A DNA stretch of 29,570 nt, from positions 1 through 29,570 of the forward strand of contig JBAWWI010000017.1 in NCBI GenBank assembly GCA_037146835.1, read 5' to 3'. The notes under the pieces are model-generated. The model searched no databases. It was not told the DNA's origin and saw only the letters and a list, made by a program, of their open reading frames with translations. Of the stretch, positions 23,210 through 29,570 are shown in pieces; the stretch's first letter is position 1; every line of letters begins with the position of its first letter. The DNA comes from IMCC26256 sp037146835 (GTDB lineage Bacteria; Actinomycetota; Acidimicrobiia; IMCC26256). The translations under genes and the position numbers were made by a program.

Positions 23210-24442
23210 TTGCCCAAATTTGAGAGTGGCGAGGCCCAAGAAGGATTCACTAGTGATTTCATTTGGGGGACAAACTCGTCATCTACTCAGGTCGAGGGAG
23301 CTGCTCCGCAGGGCGACTGGTTCGACTGGGAGGCTCAGGGCAATGCTCCCCGATCCGGGGACGGGAACGGTTTCAAGACTCAATACTCCGAGGACTTCTC
23401 TCTATATGCCTCCTTTGGATTATCGGCGCACAGACTCTCCATCGACTGGGCTCGCATAGAGCCATCTGAAGGCCGCAGAGACGGAGCAGCGATTGAGCAC
23501 ACGCGTTGGGTTCTCGAGTCAGCACGCGACGCGGGAATCGAACCTTGGGTCTGCCTTCACCACATCGCTCTACCTGGTTGGTTTACAGAACTAGGCGAAG
23601 GTGGGTTCAGAGACGACAAGACACGCTCCTATTTCTGGGCGCGCCATGTTGCGTACTGCGCGGAGACCTTCGGCGATCTGGTCGCTGGGTGGCAACCGCT
23701 CCACCAACCGACGGCATACGCATCTGACGCATTTCTAAACGGAGTCCATCCTCCAGGCGCCCAGCATCCCGCGAAGTTTGCCGAGACGCTGCGTGGAATG
23801 GTCTTTGCGTGGCGCGATGCGTGGCGCGAATTAAGAGGCGGCCCTCCGGTAGCCACTGCTCTGAACCTTGCACCTATTTTCTCAATTGACAACTCTCCTG
23901 TGGCCGAGCAATACGCGCGCGATGCAGACGCAGTGATCTGGAGGGTCTGGATGCGTGCACTTCGAGATGGAGTTCTCACCATCCCAGGCATGCCAGAGAT
24001 CGAGATACCGGAACTGCGCGACTCCTGCGACATGGTGGGTTTCAGTTACGAGTCAGCAATCGGAGTTACGCGTCAAGGCAAATTTGTTAGTTACCCAAAC
24101 AACCTAAGGAAAACAGCTTCTGGGGTCGCTCCATGGGTCGAGGGGCTTTCGCTCGTACTCCACAGACTCTCGGAAGAACTACCGGACCGTCCGCTCTTAA
24201 TCACCGGCCTCGGCATCGGGACCGACGACGACGCGTGGCGATGCGACTATCTACAAGAGAGCTTCGAGGCCGTAGAAGAGGCGATTAACGACGGCATCGA
24301 CATTCGCGGCATCTTCCACCAGACAGGTATTGACCAGTACGAGTGGCTAGGCGGATACGAGACTCCATTTGGGTTGTTCACCCGAGACAGAGAACCGCGC
24401 GCGAGCGCGGAGGTATTCGCCGAGTACGCAAAGAAGCGTTAA
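23210..24442 (+). CDS. GH1-fold protein lacking both catalytic glutamates (pseudo-glycosidase)
   Basis: Protein of 410 aa with the glycoside hydrolase family 1 fold: DFIWGTNSSSTQVEG at 16-30, HRLSIDWARIEP at 74-85, a GH1-like C-terminus with DQYEWLGGYETPFGL. The acid/base motif NEP is H165-Q166-P167, and the nucleophile motif TENG is T332-G333-L334-G335, so neither glutamate remains. The NYY region is also changed (S279). Sugar-binding Q27 and E378-W379 are kept. The start is TTG 23210, with AAGGA 5 nt upstream and 8 nt after the lipoprotein stop. There is no signal peptide, so it is cytoplasmic. Hydrolysis by the retaining mechanism is unlikely; binding or structural roles are possible. The reading frame is intact. 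Confidence 0.85.
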   Translation: MPKFESGEAQEGFTSDFIWGTNSSSTQVEGAAPQGDWFDWEAQGNAPRSGDGNGFKTQYSEDFSLYASFGLSAHRLSIDWARIEPSEGRRDGAAIEHTRWVLESARDAGIEPWVCLHHIALPGWFTELGEGGFRDDKTRSYFWARHVAYCAETFGDLVAGWQPLHQPTAYASDAFLNGVHPPGAQHPAKFAETLRGMVFAWRDAWRELRGGPPVATALNLAPIFSIDNSPVAEQYARDADAVIWRVWMRALRDGVLTIPGMPEIEIPELRDSCDMVGFSYESAIGVTRQGKFVSYPNNLRKTASGVAPWVEGLSLVLHRLSEELPDRPLLITGLGIGTDDDAWRCDYLQESFEAVEEAINDGIDIRGIFHQTGIDQYEWLGGYETPFGLFTRDREPRASAEVFAEYAKKR

Positions 24443-24453
24443 AAACCTACAAA

Positions 24454-25863
24454 TTAACGGTTAGAGCCTCGTGCCCGGTAAGTAGCACGCCCGTCTACTG
24501 CGTCCTTGTTGAGGCGCTTCGATAGGTGGAGCCCCTCAAGCAGAAACTCGATCGCAGATGCAACACTTGCAGGCGTCTCGACAACACCTAGATCATTGAG
24601 TGTCTCTTTAACGCCTGGCAGATCTGAGATCAACGCAACATAATCAGCCGATGGTAATTCGTCTCCCGTATGCACAACGCGGCCGTCGTCAAACGCCTGC
24701 ACCAATGCTGTAAGTCGCTCCGGCTTTACATGCGCACGAAAGACCTCAAGAACGGCTGCCTGAATAATTCGCTCAAGTACTTGCCCCTCGCGACCGTCAT
24801 CAAGCGTCTCGATCTCGATCTTTCCGCTAGTGCTCGATACAAGCGCCTCTAGATCGCTAACACGCGGGACAGCCTCGGCCTCATGAGTATGGAGCGCGCG
24901 GCGAAGCGCATTTGCCACGAGGGTCTCATAGTTTGCAATCGAGAGCCTGACCGATACCCCTGAGCGCTGATTTACGTGAGGCGACCTTCGTGCTTGCTGG
25001 CTTATCTCGGCGATTATCTCGACCATAAATGCCGGAACAGTTACCTCAACTCCAGCAGCCGAGATGACGTGAGCCTCTTGAGCGATCACGTCCATCTCTA
25101 GCGCAACCTCTAACGGGTAGTGAGTACGAATCTGGGCCCCAAAACGATCTTTAAGCGGGGTAATGATGCGACCACGGTTGGTGTAGTCCTCTGGGTTTGC
25201 TGAGGCAACGAGCATCACATCTACTGGAAGGCGGATCTTGTACCCACGAATCTGCACATCACGCTCTTCGAGAACATTAAGCAAACCAACTTGAATACGC
25301 TCAGCGAGGTCTGGCAGCTCGTTAATCGCAAAGATCCCGCGGTTGGTGCGCGGGACCATTCCGTAGTGAATCGTGAGTTCATCAGATAGGTAGCGACCCT
25401 CAGCAACCTTGATCGGGTCAACCTCGCCGATGAGGTCCGCAATAGATGTATCTGGGGTAGCGAGCTTCTCTCCGAAGCGGCGGCTGCGGTGCACCCAGGT
25501 AATTGGGGTCTCGTCCCCCTGCTCCTCGATCAATGTTCGGGCGTGAGAGCTGATGGGCGCATAGGGATCATCGTTGATCTCGCTACCAGCAACAATCGGC
25601 ATCCACTCGTCAAGGAGTTCAGTCAAGGATCGGATGATGCGGGTCTTGGCCTGGCCGCGCTCTCCCAGGAGAATCACGTCGTGCCCAGCGAGCAGAGCAT
25701 TCTCCAACTGGGGCAGCACTGTGTCCTCATAGCCAAGTACCCCATCTACGAGGGGCCGCCCGGCGACGATGCGCTCGATCGCATTGGCGCGCACTTCATC
25801 CTTGACCGGCCGGGAGACCCAGCCGCTTGCTTTGAGTTCGCCGAGTGTCGTGGGGCGGGTCAT
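24454..25863 (-). CDS. MoxR/magnesium-chelatase-like AAA+ ATPase
   Basis: ATPase of 469 aa. Walker A GERGQAKT at 67-74, a Walker-B region GIFAINELPDL at 176-186 in which the usual Asp is N181 before E182, sensor-1 N223 (SANPEDY) and an arginine-finger candidate R240 (DRFGAQ). The C-terminal half is helical. The start is ATG 25863, with AAAGGAG 5 nt upstream; the frame runs on to 26169, but that extension lies in the sdh promoter and is antisense to sdhC. Such ATPases remodel targets together with a VWA partner, here the product of 20753-22750. It is convergent with the GH1-like gene (11 nt apart) and divergent from sdhC. Confidence 0.9.
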   Translation of the reverse strand: MTRPTTLGELKASGWVSRPVKDEVRANAIERIVAGRPLVDGVLGYEDTVLPQLENALLAGHDVILLGERGQAKTRIIRSLTELLDEWMPIVAGSEINDDPYAPISSHARTLIEEQGDETPITWVHRSRRFGEKLATPDTSIADLIGEVDPIKVAEGRYLSDELTIHYGMVPRTNRGIFAINELPDLAERIQVGLLNVLEERDVQIRGYKIRLPVDVMLVASANPEDYTNRGRIITPLKDRFGAQIRTHYPLEVALEMDVIAQEAHVISAAGVEVTVPAFMVEIIAEISQQARRSPHVNQRSGVSVRLSIANYETLVANALRRALHTHEAEAVPRVSDLEALVSSTSGKIEIETLDDGREGQVLERIIQAAVLEVFRAHVKPERLTALVQAFDDGRVVHTGDELPSADYVALISDLPGVKETLNDLGVVETPASVASAIEFLLEGLHLSKRLNKDAVDGRATYRARGSNR

Positions 25864-26026
25864 GGGGGCTCCTTTAGCGATAACGGGTCTTGGCGCGCCC
25901 CTAGGTTGCCCTAAGTCGCTCCCCCGAACCGTACCAGCGTCGCCTTTCTCCCCGTGTCGTGCGGCACGTGCGCCCTCTACTACCGTTCGTAAAGGAAGTT
26001 GTTGGTCACCGAGGGGATTACGGGCC

Positions 26027-26773
26027 ATGTCGAAGGTCGAGAACGCGCAGCGGTATGCAGGCGCACCACAACCAGCACCAGTGAAGAAGGATGGACCCTT
26101 CTTTGTGATGTTCTGGCGTTCAGCGGTAGGCAAGAAGTGGATCATGGCCATCACCGGCATCATGCTCATCGGCTTCGTGTTCGCTCACATGCTTGGAAAC
26201 CTCAAGATCTTTTTGAGCGCTAGCGCAATTGACCACTACGCCGAGTGGCTCCGCACCATTGGCTACCCAATACTCCCGAAGACGGGTGTGCTTTGGCTAA
26301 TGCGCCTCGGTCTTCTGAGCGCAGTGGTACTCCACATCTGGGCAGCGGCATCGCTAACCAGAATGAATCGTGCAGCCCGCCCAGTCGGATACAAGTCGCC
26401 ACGTGAGTATGTAGCCGCAGATTTTGCTGCCCGTACGATGCGCTGGACCGGGATCATCCTCACACTCTTCATTGTCTTCCACCTTCTCGATCTCACCTTT
26501 GGGAAGACCAGCGACACGTTTGTTAAAGGCGACGTGTACAACAACATCGTCAACTCTTTTCAGCGAGTCCCTGTTGCCATCGCATACATCGCTGCAAACA
26601 TCGCTATTGCCATTCACCTCTACCACGGAGCTTGGTCAATGTTCCAGAGCCTCGGCATCAATAGCCCGAGATTCAATCCGTGGCGTAGAGGCTTTGCAAT
26701 CGGTCTCGCATCAATCATCGCCATAGGCAATATCAGCATTCCTCTCCTAGTAGTAACTGGAGTCGTCAAGTGA
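26027..26773 (+). CDS. sdhC: Succinate dehydrogenase cytochrome b subunit
   Basis: Membrane anchor of 248 aa with five helices (about 38-58, 89-110, 139-158, 183-205, 222-244), the one-subunit, two-haem type known from Bacillus and epsilon-proteobacteria; no sdhD gene is present. Histidines placed as haem ligands include H54, H103, H152 and H197. The start is ATG 26027 (MSKVENAQ), with GAGGGG 10 nt upstream; the open frame from 25769 is antisense to the ATPase gene. Its stop overlaps the sdhA start. It passes electrons from SdhB to menaquinone (inferred from type). Confidence 0.94.
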   Translation: MSKVENAQRYAGAPQPAPVKKDGPFFVMFWRSAVGKKWIMAITGIMLIGFVFAHMLGNLKIFLSASAIDHYAEWLRTIGYPILPKTGVLWLMRLGLLSAVVLHIWAAASLTRMNRAARPVGYKSPREYVAADFAARTMRWTGIILTLFIVFHLLDLTFGKTSDTFVKGDVYNNIVNSFQRVPVAIAYIAANIAIAIHLYHGAWSMFQSLGINSPRFNPWRRGFAIGLASIIAIGNISIPLLVVTGVVK

Positions 26774-28695
26774 GCAACATCAACCTCGATGCAAAGATCC
26801 CCGCTGGGGCCCTAGAGGACAAGTGGGATAACCACAAGTTCTCAGTGAAGCTTGTTAACCCTGCAAACCGACGCAAGTTTCGCGTTGTTATTGTCGGCTC
26901 TGGTCTCGCAGGCGCATCCGCGGCAGCGACGCTCGGTGAGCTTGGATATCACGTTCAGCTCCTTACATTTCATGACTCACCTCGACGCGCTCACTCAATT
27001 GCAGCGCAGGGTGGAATCAACGCAGCCAAGAACTACCCCAATGACGGAGACAGCGTAAAGCGCCTCTTCTACGACACGATCAAGGGTGGCGACTTCCGCG
27101 CACGCGAGGCAAACGTTCATCGCTTGGCGCAGGTGAGCGTAAACATCATCGACCAGTGCGTCTCTCAAGGTGTTCCGTTCGCACGCGAGTACGCAGGGTT
27201 ACTCGACAACCGCTCCTTTGGTGGAGCGCAGGTTTCACGTACCTTCTACGCTCGCGGCCAGACCGGCCAGCAGCTTCTTCTAGGCGCATACCAAGCACTT
27301 GCTCGCCAGGTGCACCTCGGAAACGTGGAGCTCCATAACCGCACCGAGATGCTCGACATGGTGATGAAGGATGGCCGCGCAGTTGGCGTAGTCGCTCGTG
27401 ACCTAATCACCGGCGCTATTCACTCGTACTCAGGGCATGCGGTTGTACTTGCTACAGGTGGATACGGAAACGTCTTCTACCTCTCTACTAATGCAATGGC
27501 TAGCAACGTCACTGCCGCATGGCGCGCACACAAGCGCGGTGCGCTTATGGCGAACCCATGCTTCACGCAGATTCACCCCACCTGCATCCCTGCATCAGAT
27601 GAGTTTCAATCCAAGTTGACCCTCATGAGCGAGTCGCTTCGAAACGACGGTCGTCTCTGGGTTCCTCAGAACACCGAGGACGCTCGCTCTCCTGAGCAGA
27701 TTCCTGACTCCGAGCGCGATTACTTCCTTGAGCGCATGTACCCGTCGTTCGGGAACCTCGCCCCGAGAGATATTGCTTCGCGTGCAGCAAAGCGCCAGGT
27801 CGATGTTGGCAAGGGTGTTGGGCCGATCAAGAACGGCGTTTACCTCGACTTCGATGAGGCGATTAATCGTCTTGGTGCTCCGGTAATTGAGGAGCGCTAC
27901 GGAAACCTTCTACAGATGTACGAGCGAATCACCGGCGAAGACCCCTTCAAGATGCCTATGCGTATCTACCCAGCTGTGCATTACACGATGGGTGGACTCT
28001 GGGTTGATTACAACCTAATGAGCAACGTCGAGGGTCTCTACGTACTCGGCGAGGCAAACTTCTCGGACCATGGAGCCAACCGACTAGGCGCTAGTGCACT
28101 TATGCAGGGCCTCGCTGATGGCTACTTCGTCCTTCCAGCCACCATCACTGATTACCTTGCCCCGCAGCTTGGAGAGGCCGCCATCTCCACTGACGACCCC
28201 ATCTTCAAGCAGGCCGAGGCCGCTGTGCGCGACCGCACGAACCAAATGGTTGCAATCAAGGGAACGCACTCTCCAGATTATTTCCACCGCGAACTTGGAA
28301 AGATCATGTGGGAGCACTGCGGGATGGAGCGCTCTGCTGAGAGTCTCGATAAAGCCCTCGCCGAGATCCCCGTACTTCGTGAGCAGTTCTGGAACGACGT
28401 GCGCGTGCTCGGTGATACTGAATCGTTCAACCAATCAGTTGAGAAGGCTGGGCGTGTAGCTGACTTCCTAGAGTTTGGTGAGGAGTTGGTTCTCGATGCA
28501 AGGCGCCGCGAGGAGTCATGCGGCGGCCACTTCCGCGTTGAGTACCAGACCGAAGAGGGCGAGGCTCTGCGCAACGACGACGACTTTGCTTATGTAGGCG
28601 CTTGGGAGTGGGAGGGCGAGGGCAACGAGCCAACGCTTCACCGCGAGCCTCTCGTCTATGAGAACGTTCACCTTGCAACTAGGTCCTACAAGTAG
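26770..28695 (+). CDS. sdhA: Succinate dehydrogenase/fumarate reductase flavoprotein subunit
   Basis: Flavoprotein of 641 aa. The dinucleotide fold VVIVGSGLAGASAA is at 39-52, H75 in RRAHSIAAQGG carries covalent FAD, and H404 in HYTMGGLWVDYN lies at the succinate site. The start is GTG 26770, overlapping the sdhC stop by 4 nt (GTGA). Together with SdhB and SdhC it oxidises succinate to fumarate, linking the TCA cycle to the respiratory chain on the inner side of the membrane. Confidence 0.97.
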   Translation: MSNINLDAKIPAGALEDKWDNHKFSVKLVNPANRRKFRVVIVGSGLAGASAAATLGELGYHVQLLTFHDSPRRAHSIAAQGGINAAKNYPNDGDSVKRLFYDTIKGGDFRAREANVHRLAQVSVNIIDQCVSQGVPFAREYAGLLDNRSFGGAQVSRTFYARGQTGQQLLLGAYQALARQVHLGNVELHNRTEMLDMVMKDGRAVGVVARDLITGAIHSYSGHAVVLATGGYGNVFYLSTNAMASNVTAAWRAHKRGALMANPCFTQIHPTCIPASDEFQSKLTLMSESLRNDGRLWVPQNTEDARSPEQIPDSERDYFLERMYPSFGNLAPRDIASRAAKRQVDVGKGVGPIKNGVYLDFDEAINRLGAPVIEERYGNLLQMYERITGEDPFKMPMRIYPAVHYTMGGLWVDYNLMSNVEGLYVLGEANFSDHGANRLGASALMQGLADGYFVLPATITDYLAPQLGEAAISTDDPIFKQAEAAVRDRTNQMVAIKGTHSPDYFHRELGKIMWEHCGMERSAESLDKALAEIPVLREQFWNDVRVLGDTESFNQSVEKAGRVADFLEFGEELVLDARRREESCGGHFRVEYQTEEGEALRNDDDFAYVGAWEWEGEGNEPTLHREPLVYENVHLATRSYK

Positions 28696-28715
28696 CCGAT
28701 AGGAGCACGAGGACT

Positions 28716-29480
28716 GTGAAACTCACACTAAAGATCTGGCGTCAAGACGGACCCACAGCAGAGGGCCGCTTCGAGACATATGACATGCCTGCGGTTGTGC
28801 CGGACATGTCGTTCCTCGAGATGATTGATGTTCTCAATGAGAGGCTCATCGACGAGGAGTCCGAGCCGATTGCCTTTGACCACGACTGCCGCGAGGGAAT
28901 CTGTGGCTCATGCTCAATGATGATCAACGGAGTGCCGCACGGACCTGAGCGCGGCACCGCTACTTGTCAGTTACATATGCGCAAGTTCAAAGATGGTGAG
29001 CACATCACTGTTGAGCCATGGCGTGCGCGTTCATTCCCGATTATCAAAGACCTTGCAGTAGATCGCAGCCCACTCGATCGCATCATCGAGGCCGGCGGTT
29101 ACATCTCCGCCCCAACCGGTGCAGCGCGCGATGCCAATGAGATATTGATCCCCAAAGAAGCGGCCGATGCTGCAATGGACGCGGCGGCCTGCATTGGCTG
29201 TGGCGCCTGTGTTGCAGCCTGCCCTAATGGCGCGGCGCAACTCTTCACTGCAGCGAAATATAGCCACCTAAGCCTTCTCCCACAGGGCCAACCAGAGCGT
29301 TGGACCCGTGCGATTGGGATGGTCGACGAGATGGAGCGCTGGTTTGGATCCTGCACGAACTTCGGTGAGTGCGAGACTGCGTGCCCCAAGGAGATCTCGA
29401 TCGACTTCATTGCGCTCCTAAACCGCGACTACATCAAGGCCCAGTTCAAGAACCGGCGCCTCTCCGGTCAGAGTTCATAA
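28716..29480 (+). CDS. sdhB: Succinate dehydrogenase iron-sulfur subunit
   Basis: Iron-sulfur protein of 254 aa with three clusters. 2Fe-2S: C58, C63, C66 and C84. 4Fe-4S: C159, C162, C165 with C223. 3Fe-4S: C169, C213 and C219. The start is GTG 28716, 20 nt after sdhA, with AGGAG 10 nt upstream. It is the last gene of the sdhCAB operon and carries electrons from FAD to the cytochrome b subunit. Confidence 0.97.
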   Translation: MKLTLKIWRQDGPTAEGRFETYDMPAVVPDMSFLEMIDVLNERLIDEESEPIAFDHDCREGICGSCSMMINGVPHGPERGTATCQLHMRKFKDGEHITVEPWRARSFPIIKDLAVDRSPLDRIIEAGGYISAPTGAARDANEILIPKEAADAAMDAAACIGCGACVAACPNGAAQLFTAAKYSHLSLLPQGQPERWTRAIGMVDEMERWFGSCTNFGECETACPKEISIDFIALLNRDYIKAQFKNRRLSGQSS

Positions 29481-29487
29481 CTCTCCT

Positions 29488-29513
29488 CCCCTCCTAACAG
29501 GTGTCGAGAGGGG
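29488..29513 (+). terminator. Possible weak terminator after sdhB
   Basis: CCCCTC and its complement GAGGGG with a 14-nt loop begin 7 nt after the sdhB stop. The stem is G/C-rich but only 6 bp and no T-tract follows, so the call is tentative. Confidence 0.3.
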
Positions 29514-29535
29514 TTACGCTCTCGGCCACGGGTTG

Positions 29536-29569
29536 TTGTAGTCATTCTTTGTAGTGCAATTCTTGTAGT
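29536..29569. repeat. Start of a degenerate 13-14 bp tandem repeat at the window edge
   Basis: TTGTAGT occurs at 29536, 29549 and 29563, with similar AT-rich DNA between (CATTC, GCAATTC). The array may continue past the window. It resembles the other short spacer arrays in this segment in unit size. Confidence 0.5.
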
Positions 29570-29570
29570 G

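Noticed and set aside
24370..24385. GTTCACC string inside the GH1-like gene
   Set aside because: A single unit within coding DNA without an 11-nt partner, so not treated as a PHO box.
23210..24442. Pseudogene status of the GH1-like gene
   Set aside because: The frame is intact over 410 codons with a sound ribosome binding site, and non-catalytic fold motifs are kept, so loss of catalytic residues looks like functional change rather than decay.
25769..26026. N-terminal extension of the sdhC frame
   Set aside because: It is antisense to the start of the ATPase gene; the cytochrome b sequence begins at ATG 26027 with an upstream GAGGGG.
25864..26169. N-terminal extension of the MoxR-type ATPase frame
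   Set aside because: ATG 25863 has a strong AAAGGAG site and the extension overlaps sdhC and its promoter.

Overview
The window looks like a chromosomal segment of an actinobacterium (Actinomycetota). Support comes from two WhiB-family proteins, a SenX3/RegX3-like pair behind pstSCAB, an MprA/MprB-like pair beside an HtrA/PepD-like protease, and a sigE-anti-sigma-rseB-like cluster with tatA. By eye the G+C is in the mid-50s, low for the phylum, which would suit an aquatic lineage such as Acidimicrobiia. The class is an inference only. I see no IS elements, phage genes, CRISPR arrays, tRNAs or rRNAs; this is dense housekeeping and regulatory DNA with short spacers.

Layout. (1) 1-7200, phosphate: pstS-pstC-pstA-pstB-phoR-phoB on the minus strand with 4-8 nt overlaps after pstC, and divergent phoU. 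The spacer between them holds two PHO-box-like direct repeats with 11-nt spacing, and a 14-bp tandem repeat just before phoU. A small unknown gene follows. (2) 7413-15413, envelope stress: htrA, mprB, mprA (minus); a membrane protein, a haem membrane protein and a whiB gene (plus); then rseB-like, anti-sigma, ECF sigma and tatA (minus). (3) 15499-18972: F420-type LLM oxidoreductase, glutamate formimidoyltransferase, whiB2-like, macrodomain protein and a receiver-only regulator. (4) 18962-25863: GAF histidine kinase, VWA protein, lipoprotein, a GH1-fold protein and a MoxR-type ATPase. (5) 26027-29480: the sdhC-sdhA-sdhB operon, complete and with tight junctions.

Most interesting: the same ECF-type promoter, GGAAC-N17-CGTT, stands in the correct orientation before three genes (sigE, htrA and whiB) with identical spacing. 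This suggests a small autoregulated stress regulon. The GH1-fold protein has lost both catalytic glutamates (NEP is HQP, TENG is TGLG) and sits with a lipoprotein gene between the moxR and VWA genes, which are usually adjacent. Short tandem repeats with 12-16 bp units, unrelated in sequence, recur in at least five places; in two of them the array lies between the arms of an inverted repeat.
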